NCBI RefSeq assembly: GCF_040538665.1
Contig: NZ_JBEWXT010000001.1
Location: 2,010,501 to 2,074,500 of the forward strand
Length of the DNA stretch: 64,000 nucleotides
DNA from: Aureibaculum sp. 2308TA14-22
Lineage (GTDB): Bacteria > Bacteroidota > Bacteroidia > Flavobacteriales > Flavobacteriaceae
Direction: 5' to 3'
Positions within the stretch are counted from its first letter, which is position 1, and every line of letters begins with the position of its first letter. The notes under the pieces were generated by a model. The model did no database searches. It was not told where the DNA came from and saw only the letters and a list, made by a program, of their open reading frames with translations. Positions 25,150 to 34,180 of this stretch are shown here, one piece after another. A program made the translations under genes and the position numbers.

Positions 25150-26499
25150 TTAAAAAGACAATACAAATGTGGTAATTTCATCTGGAATTGAATGCACAAT
25201 TAAACTACCGCCATGTAGTTGCATAATTTGTTTTGAAAGGCTTAACCCTATTCCTGTTCCTGAATCTTTGGTTGTAAAAAATGGAACAAAAACCTCTTCA
25301 ATCAGCTCTGGAGCTATACCAGCACCATTATCAGAGATAGTAATGTATTTTTTGTTTGATTTATTAACCCCTGCAGAAATTTCAATAATACCATTCTTCT
25401 TGTTCTTCAAAGACTGCATTGCATTTTTACCTAAATTTATCATAACTTGAGTAATCTGCTTACTATCAATAAATAACTCCAAATTTTCTGGATTAATCTC
25501 CAGTTTAATTTCCACATTGTTAGTCCCATCATCTTGTTGAATTAAAACGATAACTTTACTTAATAGTTTTTTAGCATCAATAATTTCCTTATCAGGCTCT
25601 GGAACACTCAATAATGTTCTGTAGGATTTTACAAAACTCATCAAATCACTACCCTGTTCCTTAATAACTTCAAGTCCTTTTACTGTATTTTCTATATGCT
25701 TCGTTTCGATGGTTTCAGCATTTATCATTTTATCATCATTCTTAAAATACCTTAAAATAGATTCTGAAATGGAGGTTATTGGTGTAATAGTATTCATGAT
25801 TTCATGAGTTAAAACACGTATCAATTTTATCCAAGAATCTGTTTCTTTTTCATCCAATTCTTTATTAATATCTTGTATTACAACCAACAAAAGCTCTTGC
25901 ATATCAATATTTATTGATGTAGATTTAATTGCTAATTGTATTTTCTCTCTCTCATTAGTCAGTTGAAATAATTTTTGTTCAAAAGGTTTTAAATCTTCAA
26001 ATAAAGCGTAAAGCCTCTTATCTACTTGTGCTAATTGTTTAATATGATTCAATGGTTTATAATTCAATAACCTTTCTACAGTCGGGTTAGAAAAAACAAT
26101 ATGCCCTTTAACATTAAAAGCGAGAATTCCAATATTTGCTTGTTTTATAATTTCTTGATAAAACTGTTCTTGTTCTTGCTTTTTTAAATGAATGTCTTGA
26201 ATTAATGCATTAACCCTGTTAAGGCTATGATTCAATTTTTTAAACGACTTGATTAAATCTTTTTCAGGAAAGTGTAACGTAAAATCTTCGTTTCTTATAG
26301 CATCAAAAAAATAGGCTATTTTTCTGTTGATATTATTGATATAGTAAACTAATTGCCATGCTTGTAAGATTAGCAAAGCCAATATAAAAACAGACAAGAT
26401 ATAATATTCATTCTCAAATAAGAACGCTACTCCAAGGGCCGTTAAGGTTATCAGTGACACTCTAAGTATAAGCTGTAAATAAAAGTTTCTACTTGCCAT
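25150..26499 (-). CDS. Membrane sensor histidine kinase, NtrY-like
   Basis: The 449-residue kinase has two TM helices at about 8-26 and 28-48 with almost no periplasmic loop. A HAMP-like linker and a PAS domain (ANIGILAFNVKGHIVFSNPTVERLL) follow. The H-box LIRVLTHEIMNTITPITSI has His232. The HATPase domain has an N-box (NLGKNAMQSLKN), ITISDNGAGI and GTGIGLSLSKQIM. The short loop implies sensing within or near the membrane. Its ATG overlaps the regulator's TAA by one base, so kinase and regulator are translationally coupled partners. Confidence 0.92.
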   Translation of the reverse strand: MASRNFYLQLILRVSLITLTALGVAFLFENEYYILSVFILALLILQAWQLVYYINNINRKIAYFFDAIRNEDFTLHFPEKDLIKSFKKLNHSLNRVNALIQDIHLKKQEQEQFYQEIIKQANIGILAFNVKGHIVFSNPTVERLLNYKPLNHIKQLAQVDKRLYALFEDLKPFEQKLFQLTNEREKIQLAIKSTSINIDMQELLLVVIQDINKELDEKETDSWIKLIRVLTHEIMNTITPITSISESILRYFKNDDKMINAETIETKHIENTVKGLEVIKEQGSDLMSFVKSYRTLLSVPEPDKEIIDAKKLLSKVIVLIQQDDGTNNVEIKLEINPENLELFIDSKQITQVMINLGKNAMQSLKNKKNGIIEISAGVNKSNKKYITISDNGAGIAPELIEEVFVPFFTTKDSGTGIGLSLSKQIMQLHGGSLIVHSIPDEITTFVLSF

Positions 26500-27860
26500 T
26501 AGCTCATTTTCTTAACCTTATTATACAACGTTTGCCTAGAAACTCCTAATTGATTTGCTGCTGCACTGTAATTTCCATCATGTTTATTTAGAGCATTGGT
26601 AATCATTATTTTTTCCATTTCATCTAACGTGGCTATATCTGTCTCTAAGGTAGATAAAGCATTATTTGTCCAAGAAAAGTCTGATGGTTTCAATACATTT
26701 CCATCACATAATATTACAGCTCTTTCTATGGCATGTCTTAATTCACGCACATTTCCTGGCCAGCGATAGTCTCTAAACTTATCCTGAACAGGTGCATTCA
26801 TCCTCAGGCCTTGTTTTCCATATTTAGAAGCAAATTTGTTTAAATAAAAATCGGCCAATAGTATAACATCGTTATCCCGATCTCGTAAAGGTGGAACTTC
26901 TAGATGTATCGTGTTAATTCTGTACAACAAATCCTCTCTAAATATTCCATCTTTTACCATTTGCTCCAGATTGCAATTTGTTGCACATACTAAACGAATA
27001 TCTACTGAAATTGGTTTGTTTGATCCTACGCGAACAATAATTTTATTTTGGATGGCTGACAATAATTTAGCTTGAGCCTGTAGCGATAGGTTCCCAATTT
27101 CGTCTAAAAACAACGTTCCTCCATTGGCAGCTTCAAACTTACCTGCCCTATCTTCTTTGGCATCTGTAAAAGAACCTTTTGTATGTCCAAATAATTCACT
27201 TTCAAACAATGATTCAGATATTGAACCCATATCAACATTAATAAAAACTTCATTCTTTCTTGCTGACATTCTATGTAATTCTCTAGCAATCAGCTCCTTT
27301 CCTGTACCATTTTCACCGGTTATTAAAACATTAATATCTGTTTTTGCTACTTTTCGAGTAAGGTTTAACACAGCAGTAAGAGCCTTGGAATTTCCTATTA
27401 TGTAATTTTTATCTTGATTTATAAATTGTTTTAAATTACTCTCCTTTTCTTTTAATTTATGTACTTCTTTTTGAGATTTTCGCAATAAATAAGCCGACTT
27501 TATTGTTGTCAATAATTTATCGTTATTCCATGGCTTGAGTATAAAATCTGACGCCCCTTCTTTTAATGCTTTAACAGCTAAATCAATAGCTCCGTAAGCC
27601 GTCATCATAATTACAGAAACATTAGGGACTTTCTTTTTAATTTCCTTCAACCAGTACAAACCTTCATTTCCCGAATTAATGCCAGCAGAAAAATTCATAT
27701 CTAACAAAACAATATCAAATTCAGCGAGGTTTTTAAATGAAGAAATCTGATTTGGGTTAGATAGCATTTCAATACTTTTATACTCAAATTGCAATAATAT
27801 TTCTAAAGCACTTAATACGCTTTTATTATCATCAACAATTAAAATTTTACCATCAGTCAT
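26499..27860 (-). CDS. NtrC-family sigma-54-dependent response regulator
   Basis: With the ATG at 27860 the protein has 453 residues and starts three residues before the receiver strand KILIVDDNK; a start at 27896 would add 12 residues. The phosphoacceptor is Asp54 in VLLDMNF. The AAA+ domain has Walker A GENGTGKE, Walker B TLFLDEIGN and a sigma-54 contact loop reading GSFTDA instead of GAFTGA. A Fis-type helix-turn-helix ends the protein (AANQLGVSRQTLYNKVKKM). It probably activates the facing efflux operon through the tandem palindromes at 27918-27957. Confidence 0.93.
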   Translation of the reverse strand: MTDGKILIVDDNKSVLSALEILLQFEYKSIEMLSNPNQISSFKNLAEFDIVLLDMNFSAGINSGNEGLYWLKEIKKKVPNVSVIMMTAYGAIDLAVKALKEGASDFILKPWNNDKLLTTIKSAYLLRKSQKEVHKLKEKESNLKQFINQDKNYIIGNSKALTAVLNLTRKVAKTDINVLITGENGTGKELIARELHRMSARKNEVFINVDMGSISESLFESELFGHTKGSFTDAKEDRAGKFEAANGGTLFLDEIGNLSLQAQAKLLSAIQNKIIVRVGSNKPISVDIRLVCATNCNLEQMVKDGIFREDLLYRINTIHLEVPPLRDRDNDVILLADFYLNKFASKYGKQGLRMNAPVQDKFRDYRWPGNVRELRHAIERAVILCDGNVLKPSDFSWTNNALSTLETDIATLDEMEKIMITNALNKHDGNYSAAANQLGVSRQTLYNKVKKMS

Positions 27861-27917
27861 CGTTATTGATTTAATAGTTGATAAAAGTACTAACAAAGAT
27901 TCAAGTTTTTAAAGAAG

Positions 27918-27957
27918 TGTCAAATTATTTGACAAATCTTGTAAAAATATTTTACAA
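27918..27957. promoter_or_regulatory. Tandem palindromic enhancer candidates for the NtrC-type regulator
   Basis: Two palindromes, 27918-27934 (arms TGTCAAAT/ATTTGACA, 1-base centre) and 27939-27957 (arms TTGTAAAA/TTTTACAA, 3-base centre), share the pattern TGTmAAA..TTTkACA. Their centres are 22 bases apart, two helical turns, so both would face the same side of the helix. They lie 58 bases from the regulator ATG and about 136 bases from the tolC-like ATG, a usual position for NtrC enhancers and for autoregulation. Confidence 0.65.
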
Positions 27958-28018
27958 ATAAAATTTATTTTTATCGTCATATATCTTTAATTACCTGATT
28001 TTTAAACATATAAAAACA

Positions 28019-28047
28019 TGGCACAACATTAGAGTACATTTTGGCAC
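28019..28047 (+). promoter_or_regulatory. Two TGGCAC elements, candidate sigma-54 -24 boxes
   Basis: TGGCAC occurs at 28019-28024 and 28042-28047, the consensus of a sigma-54 -24 element, downstream of the palindromes and 46-74 bases before the tolC-like ATG. Neither has a good -12 GC at the required spacing (TAGA and AAAT are found), so the exact promoter is uncertain. A single functional site with a degenerate -12 is the best guess. Confidence 0.4.
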
Positions 28048-28092
28048 AGTATAAATAATAATAGTTACCAAAACTTGAATTTTATTTTGACT

Positions 28093-29451
28093 ATGACTTT
28101 AAAAAAATATATTATTTTATCCCTTTGTCTTCTAATGGTAAAATCCATTACTGCCCAAAAAGCTTGGACTTTGGATGAATGTGTGGCCTATGCTATTGAG
28201 CATAACTTAGCATTAAATAATTTTAAATATAATAGTAACGCTAACAAAGAAACTTACAAGCAATCTATTCGTAACTTACTACCTAATCTAAATGGATATG
28301 CAGATTATAATATTCGTTATGGACGCTCGGTTAATGATTTTACTAATGACATTATTAATACCGATTTTTTCTCAAATAATTATTCGTTAAGTTCATCGGT
28401 TGATATTTTTCAAGGATTTCAGAAGATAAATTCCATAAAGGCTTCAAAACTACTTTACAAAGCGGCAAAAGAAGATGTACTGCAGCAAAAATATTTATTG
28501 GCTTTCAGAGTGATGTCGGCTTTTTATGACATTCGGTTTTATGAAGGTCTTTTGATTATTTCGGAAGAACAAGCAGAAATTTCTCAAACAAATTACAATT
28601 TAGTGAAGCGACAAGTTGAATTGGGTTTGAAAGCTGGAGCCGACTTGTACGAAGCTGAATCTGTATTGTTAACGGATCAATTAGCAGTTACTCAAAGTAA
28701 AAACAGTTTGGAAGCGGCTCAATTGAAGTTAATTCAAGAGATGAATTTAGAAGGAGAGACAACAATTACTATAAATACTGCTTTAAGCGAATTGTCAGAA
28801 GCAGAAAACAACAACTTAACTATAGAAACGGATTCAGTTTATAATACTGCGACAAATTTTATACCACTAATTAAAGCGGAAAAACTGAGAACTGAAGCTG
28901 CAAAAAAAGAAGTTGCCATTGCAAGAGGAAATTTATATCCTTCAATTTCCCTATTTGCTGGATATGGCACTGGTTATTACGAAACAAACGTTGACGATGC
29001 AAACCAAATTATTGCTTTTAATACTCAATTTAAGGACAATGCTTCAAAATATGTAGGTGTTTCTCTGAATATCCCAATTTTTAACCGTTGGGCTAATCGT
29101 TCAAATATCAAGCAACAAAAAATAGAACTACAAGGAGCTAACAACAGTTTAGATATACAAAAACAAGAACTTTATAAACTGATTCAACAATTGGTACAGG
29201 ACCAAAAATCATTCAGTGTAGAAGTTGAGCAAAGCACAAAAAAAATGAAAGCACAAGAATTGTCTTTTTCTATTGCACAAAAAAAATATGAAAAGGGGAT
29301 GATAAGTTCGATAGAACTCTATCAAGCAAAAAATTTATACACTAAAGCACAAAACGAAAATTTACAAGTAAAATTACAGTTGAAAGTAACAGAAAAAACA
29401 TTAGATTTTTATAAAGGATTACCAGTTTTTAATTTAACAAGAAATAAGTAA
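28093..29451 (+). CDS. TolC-like outer membrane efflux protein
   Basis: I chose the ATG at 28093 (452 residues); a TTG at 28075 is in frame. A signal peptide (to about residue 22, SITAQ) is followed by the TolC opening WTLDECVAYAIEHNLAL and by two repeated helical halves. These contain YNLVKRQVELGLKAGADLYEAES in the first half and IAQKKYEKGMISSIELYQAKN in the second. As a trimer it would form the outer membrane duct for the membrane fusion protein encoded two bases downstream. It is the first gene of the operon facing the NtrC regulator. Confidence 0.93.
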   Translation: MTLKKYIILSLCLLMVKSITAQKAWTLDECVAYAIEHNLALNNFKYNSNANKETYKQSIRNLLPNLNGYADYNIRYGRSVNDFTNDIINTDFFSNNYSLSSSVDIFQGFQKINSIKASKLLYKAAKEDVLQQKYLLAFRVMSAFYDIRFYEGLLIISEEQAEISQTNYNLVKRQVELGLKAGADLYEAESVLLTDQLAVTQSKNSLEAAQLKLIQEMNLEGETTITINTALSELSEAENNNLTIETDSVYNTATNFIPLIKAEKLRTEAAKKEVAIARGNLYPSISLFAGYGTGYYETNVDDANQIIAFNTQFKDNASKYVGVSLNIPIFNRWANRSNIKQQKIELQGANNSLDIQKQELYKLIQQLVQDQKSFSVEVEQSTKKMKAQELSFSIAQKKYEKGMISSIELYQAKNLYTKAQNENLQVKLQLKVTEKTLDFYKGLPVFNLTRNK

Positions 29452-29452
29452 A

Positions 29453-30700
29453 ATGGATATAAAACTTGAAAAGAAAAAAGGACTAAGACCAAAGCATTAT
29501 GGCTATGTAGCATTAGGTTTACTACTTCTATTTGTGGGGTGGAAGCTAATTTTTAGTAACTCAATGTCCACCTTTAGAACGGAAAAAGATAAATTATCTG
29601 TTGCCGAAGTTACTCAAGGAAAATTTGATGACTACATAACAATTAACGGTGCCGTTGCACCCATTTCTACCATCTATATGGATGCATATGAAGGTGGTAG
29701 AGTTAGTGAGAAACTAATTGAAGAGGGTACTATGGTCAAAAAAGGAGATATTATTCTAAAGCTAGAAAATATGGGACTGTATGAGCAAATTTTAGCGAGC
29801 GAAAGTAATATGGCATTGAAGGAAAATAATTTACGATCTACAAGATTAGAATTTGATTCTAGACAAGTAAGTGGTAAAAAATCTCTTGCTACTGCAGATT
29901 ACGATCTGACAAAAAACAAACGTAATTTTGAACAGAATGAAGCTTTATATAAGGAAGAGCTTATCTCAAAAGAAGAATATTTACTTTCTAAGGAAAACTA
30001 TGAACTTTCAAAAAAACAACACGAAATTGTGAAGCTACAAACGGAACAGGATGATAAAATGCGAAAGACCTCATTATCTGGACTAGATACGGATTTACAG
30101 CGTATGCGTAAAACTTTATCAATGGTGTATGAACGGTTAGATCATTTAAATGTTCGTGCCCCAGCTGATGGACAATTGGGCTTTTTAGATGCTGAAATTG
30201 GCCAAAGTATTGGTCAGGGCGAGCGAATTGGTCAAATAAATGTGCTAACAGATTTTAAAATTGAGGCCACTATTGATGAACATTATATAGATCGTGTAAA
30301 ACGAGATTTATCAGCTAGTTTAGAGCGTAATGGAAAAGAATTCCCACTACGTCTGAGAAAAGTTTATCCTGAAGTTAGAAATGGAAAATTTAAGGTAGAC
30401 CTTGTTTTTACCGAAGAAAAACCAGAAACTATTCGTGCGGGTCAAACCTACAATATAAAACTACAATTAGGAGCATCAAACGAAGCACTTTTATTACCAA
30501 AAGGAAGTTTTTTTCAGAGTACTGGAGGTCAGTGGATTTTTGTAGTTAATGATAGTGATGAAGCCATTAAACGCTCTATAAGAATTGGAAAACAAAACTC
30601 AAGATTTTATGAAGTATTAGAAGGGTTGGAAGCTGGTGAAAAAGTAATCACTTCCAATTATGATAGCTTTGGAGAAGCTGAAAGGATAGTGTTGAAATAA
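29453..30700 (+). CDS. HlyD/MacA-type membrane fusion protein
   Basis: The 415-residue adaptor has one N-terminal TM helix (about 17-36) and a barrel-sandwich strand near 75-105 (GGRVSEKLIEEGTMVKKGD). A long coiled-coil hairpin of about 85 residues follows (110-225, with KEELISKEEYLLSKENYELSKKQ), then the return lipoyl strand VRAPADGQLGFLDAEIGQ and a C-terminal beta domain. It links the inner membrane permeases to the TolC-like protein. Only one adaptor is encoded, whereas six permeases follow. Confidence 0.92.
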   Translation: MDIKLEKKKGLRPKHYGYVALGLLLLFVGWKLIFSNSMSTFRTEKDKLSVAEVTQGKFDDYITINGAVAPISTIYMDAYEGGRVSEKLIEEGTMVKKGDIILKLENMGLYEQILASESNMALKENNLRSTRLEFDSRQVSGKKSLATADYDLTKNKRNFEQNEALYKEELISKEEYLLSKENYELSKKQHEIVKLQTEQDDKMRKTSLSGLDTDLQRMRKTLSMVYERLDHLNVRAPADGQLGFLDAEIGQSIGQGERIGQINVLTDFKIEATIDEHYIDRVKRDLSASLERNGKEFPLRLRKVYPEVRNGKFKVDLVFTEEKPETIRAGQTYNIKLQLGASNEALLLPKGSFFQSTGGQWIFVVNDSDEAIKRSIRIGKQNSRFYEVLEGLEAGEKVITSNYDSFGEAERIVLK

Positions 30701-30933
30701 AGAAGAGGCCTCCCCTAGCCCCTCCTAGTGCCTCTGCTAAAGCTATGGCGACATGCAGAAGGAGGGGAACAGATAATAAGTTAATTAAAAAAATATAGCA
30801 TGGCTAACAAACCTTTTTAGAAAAATTGTCCCCTTGAGGATTAGTGAGAAACAAAATGTATTTTGTTTTGAAGCTACCGAGCGAAGCCCTTAGGGGTGTT
30901 TTAGTCTAGTGTTTAATATAAAAAATCGAAAAA
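30701..30933. repeat. 233-base spacer with dispersed palindromic repeats
   Basis: The gap between the adaptor and ATPase genes holds two repeat-like elements. CCTCCCCTAGCCCCTCC near 30711-30727 faces GGAGGGG near 30757-30763. A second element runs from GTCCCCTTGAGG (near 30829) to CCCTTAGGGGTG (near 30887), with an inner inverted repeat AAACAAAAT/ATTTTGTTT around GT. The flanking genes are co-oriented and functionally linked, so the repeat may sit inside the operon mRNA or separate two transcripts. Confidence 0.5.
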
Positions 30934-31629
30934 ATGATAAAAATTGAAAATTTAAAAAAGAGTTTCAGAACCGAAGAAGTTGAAACGTTGGCGTTAAATA
31001 ATGTCAATTTGAATGTAGCTTCTGGAGAATTTGTAGCCATTATGGGTCCTTCAGGTTGTGGTAAATCCACATTATTAAACATTATCGGAATGCTAGACAA
31101 CCCAACTGAAGGAAGTTACCAATTCGCCGGTCATGAAGTAGGTGGTTTAAAAGAACGTCAAAGAACAGATCTACGTAAAGGTAATTTAGGTTTTGTATTT
31201 CAAAGCTTTAATTTAATTGATGAACTTACGGTTTATGAAAATGTAGAGTTGCCTTTAATTTATTTAAAAATGAATAAAAGCGAACGCAAAGAAAAAGTAA
31301 GAGTCGTATTAGAACGTATGAAAATTGCACATCGTGAAAAACATTTTCCACAACAATTATCTGGTGGTCAGCAGCAACGTGTAGCTATTTCAAGAGCGGT
31401 AGTGACCAATCCCAAATTAATTTTAGCAGATGAGCCCACAGGTAATTTGGATTCTAAAAATGGAATTGAGGTAATGAATTTATTAACGGAACTGAACCAA
31501 GAGGGTACTACTATAGTAATGGTTACACACTCTGACAGAGATTCACACTACGCACACAGAGTTGTCAATCTTTTTGACGGACAAATTGTTACTGAAAGTC
31601 AAAATACTCCTTTTGTAGCGAAGATTTAA
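30934..31629 (+). CDS. MacB/LolD-type ABC transporter ATPase (first)
   Basis: The 231-residue nucleotide-binding protein has Walker A GPSGCGKST, a Q-loop in GFVFQSFNLIDELTVYENVELPL, the signature LSGGQQQRVAISRA, Walker B LILADEPTGNLDS and the H-loop MVTHSDRD. The residues after the Q-loop and the length are those of the LolD/MacB/FtsE subgroup that powers FtsX-type permeases. It precedes the first permease by 12 bases and probably serves several of the six permeases as a shared motor. Confidence 0.93.
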   Translation: MIKIENLKKSFRTEEVETLALNNVNLNVASGEFVAIMGPSGCGKSTLLNIIGMLDNPTEGSYQFAGHEVGGLKERQRTDLRKGNLGFVFQSFNLIDELTVYENVELPLIYLKMNKSERKEKVRVVLERMKIAHREKHFPQQLSGGQQQRVAISRAVVTNPKLILADEPTGNLDSKNGIEVMNLLTELNQEGTTIVMVTHSDRDSHYAHRVVNLFDGQIVTESQNTPFVAKI

Positions 31630-31641
31630 AAACTAAGTATC

Positions 31642-34074
31642 ATGTTAAAAAACTATCTAAAAATAGCGTGGCGAAATCTAAAAAAGCAACCCTTTTTTAC
31701 ATTCCTTAACACCTTTGGCCTTGCCATAGGTATTGCTGGCGGTTTATTAATTTCTTTATACATCTATCATGAATTTAGCTTTGATAAAATGTTTACAGAT
31801 TCAGACAGAATACATCGGATTAATGTAGATATTAAATTTGGTGGAGAAGTTAGTAATTTAGGAGAGGTTTCCGCTCCTATGGCAGCTACTATGAAAAAGG
31901 ATTTTTCTCAAATAGAAAGCACCACACGATTTAGAGACTTAGGAAGTATGCTTCTTAGAAGAAGTGATGTAAAAAAAAATGTAAAAGAGTCTCAAACCAC
32001 TTATGTTGACCATTCATTCTTTGAAATGTTTGGAATAGAGCTACTATTTGGAGACACCAAAACAGCTCTTACAAAACCAAATACTGTAATATTAACTAAA
32101 ACAGCCGCCGAAAAACATTTTGGATTGAATGATGCCGTTGGTCAAACACTATTACTAGATAATGATGATATCTATACTGTAGATGGTATTATAGATGACC
32201 TTCCTAAAAATTCTTTTCTTAGAGATTACAGTGTTTTTGTTGCTATGGCTGGGTATGACGATGCTCAAGATAATGAATGGACTAGTCACAACTACTATAC
32301 ATTTATCAAGTTAATACCTAGTGCAGATATAAATGATCTTCAAGCTCCATTACAATCAATGTTAGGTACTTATATTATTCCTTTTGCACAAAAATATTTT
32401 CCGGGTATTACCGTAGCGGAATTCAAAGCTTCAGGCAACTACCTTAATTTTAGTACGGTACCCTTAACTGACATTCATTTATATTCTAACAGAGAAAATG
32501 AAATGAGTGCGAACAATTCTATGCAGAATTTATATATCCTTTCTTTTATAGGATTGTTTTTGATTTTATTGGCCAGTGTCAACTTTATGAATCTCTCTAC
32601 AGCACATTCTTTAAAACGAGCCAAAGAGGTTGGTATTCGCAAGACTTTGGGCTCCAATAAACGAGATTTGGTACATCAGTTTTTAACAGAATCAGGGTTG
32701 GTTTCGTTGCTTTCTCTTCTTTTAGGCATTGGTTTAGCCTATTTGGCCTTACCATTTTTTAATGGACTTTCTGGAAAAGAAATTTCAATTCCCTTTCTCA
32801 ATCCTATTTTTTGGATCTTATTATTTACAGCCACGGGATTGTTAACATTATTATCTGGAAGTTACCCTGCATTTTTTATGTCTCAGTTTATTCCTGTTAA
32901 AGTACTCAAAGGAACCGACACAGGTAAAGTCGGTGGAGGTAATATTAGAAACTCTTTAGTTGTTTTTCAATTTGCAATATCTGTTTTTTTAATTATCAGC
33001 ACTTTGGTTGTTTTTCAACAATTAGATTATATTCAAAATAAAGATTTAGGCTTTAAAAAAGATCAAGTCTTACTTATTGAAGATGTATATTCGGCAGGAA
33101 ACCAAGTAAAAGTTTTAAAAGAAGAAATAAAGCAATTAGGTCAGGTAGAAAATGTAACCCTAAGTGGATTTTTACCTATTCCCTCTTCGCGAAATAATAC
33201 TACTTTCTATAAAGATGGTATTGCAGACCAAGACCACGCAATTAATATGCAAACTTGGAGGGTTGACTTTGATTATATAAACACCTTGAACATGGAAATT
33301 TTGGTAGGACGTGATTTTGACGAGCAAATGCGTGCTGATTCAACGGCGATAATCCTGAATGAATCTGCCGTTGCTACTTTTGGTTCAACACCAAAAGAAA
33401 TTCTTGGTGCGAGGCTGTCACGTGATCTGGAATCAGAAAACCCCACTTTTTATACGGTTATTGGAATTATAAAGAACTTCAATTTTGAAAGTTTAAAGAA
33501 CGATATTGGTGCATTGAGCTTAACCATAGGGGATTCATATGGTGCAATGGCCATAAAACTAAATTCAGGAGACTTCACAAAAACTTTATCTAATATTGAG
33601 GCAAAATGGAACAAAGTTGCTCCTGGCCAGCTATTTAGTTACTATTTTATGGATGATTCTTTCAATGAAACCTATAAAGAGGAAAAACGCTTAGGAAGTA
33701 TCTTCATTACTTTTACTATTCTATCTCTATTGATTGCTTGCTTAGGCTTATTTGGTCTGGCAGCTTTTAATGCCCAAAAGCGTACAAAGGAAATTGGTGT
33801 AAGAAAAGTTTTAGGGGCGAGTGTAAGCCAAATTACCTATAAATTAACAGTCGATTTTCTTAAACTGGTTGGTATTGCAGTTCTTATTTCAATACCATTA
33901 GGTTGGTATGCCATGAATAGATGGCTACAAGATTTTGCCTTTCGAATAGAGATTAGTTGGTGGATTTTTGCCTTGGCAGGAATCTTAGCCGTGGCTATTG
34001 CAATTTTAACGGTTAGTTATCAAAGTATTAAAGCAGCGATTGTAAATCCCGTAAAAAGTTTAAAAACAGAATAA
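31642..34074 (+). CDS. FtsX/MacB-type ABC permease 1 of 6
   Basis: The 810-residue protein has the eight-TM double-FtsX plan. TM1 is near 20-42, followed by a periplasmic MacB_PCD domain to about 280. TM2-4 lie at about 285-420 with VGIRKTLGSNKR after TM2, and TM5 is near 435. A second periplasmic domain runs to about 670, then TM6-8 with KEIGVRKVLGASVSQ. It ends NPVKSLKTE. Such mechanotransmitter permeases do not form a channel; they drive TolC-linked extrusion from the periplasm. All expected segments are present. Confidence 0.9.
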   Translation: MLKNYLKIAWRNLKKQPFFTFLNTFGLAIGIAGGLLISLYIYHEFSFDKMFTDSDRIHRINVDIKFGGEVSNLGEVSAPMAATMKKDFSQIESTTRFRDLGSMLLRRSDVKKNVKESQTTYVDHSFFEMFGIELLFGDTKTALTKPNTVILTKTAAEKHFGLNDAVGQTLLLDNDDIYTVDGIIDDLPKNSFLRDYSVFVAMAGYDDAQDNEWTSHNYYTFIKLIPSADINDLQAPLQSMLGTYIIPFAQKYFPGITVAEFKASGNYLNFSTVPLTDIHLYSNRENEMSANNSMQNLYILSFIGLFLILLASVNFMNLSTAHSLKRAKEVGIRKTLGSNKRDLVHQFLTESGLVSLLSLLLGIGLAYLALPFFNGLSGKEISIPFLNPIFWILLFTATGLLTLLSGSYPAFFMSQFIPVKVLKGTDTGKVGGGNIRNSLVVFQFAISVFLIISTLVVFQQLDYIQNKDLGFKKDQVLLIEDVYSAGNQVKVLKEEIKQLGQVENVTLSGFLPIPSSRNNTTFYKDGIADQDHAINMQTWRVDFDYINTLNMEILVGRDFDEQMRADSTAIILNESAVATFGSTPKEILGARLSRDLESENPTFYTVIGIIKNFNFESLKNDIGALSLTIGDSYGAMAIKLNSGDFTKTLSNIEAKWNKVAPGQLFSYYFMDDSFNETYKEEKRLGSIFITFTILSLLIACLGLFGLAAFNAQKRTKEIGVRKVLGASVSQITYKLTVDFLKLVGIAVLISIPLGWYAMNRWLQDFAFRIEISWWIFALAGILAVAIAILTVSYQSIKAAIVNPVKSLKTE

Positions 34075-34120
34075 AGACCCTAAAAGGTTAATGAAACTCA
34101 GTAATAAAATTTAACAGATT

Positions 34121-34164
34121 CCTGCCGGAGTTTATCCAGAGCGAAGACGAAGGGCAGGAGTAAC
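34121..34164. repeat. Dispersed Bacteroidota repeat with CCTGCC/GGCAGG ends
   Basis: The element starts TCCTGCCGGAG and ends GAAGGGCAGGA, with a centre like the widespread TTTATCC-AGAGCGAAG-CGAAGG intergenic repeat. It sits in the 106-base gap between permease 1 and the GIN-domain gene and can form a hairpin by its ends. Confidence 0.5.
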
Positions 34165-34180
34165 ATAAAAAATCATAACA

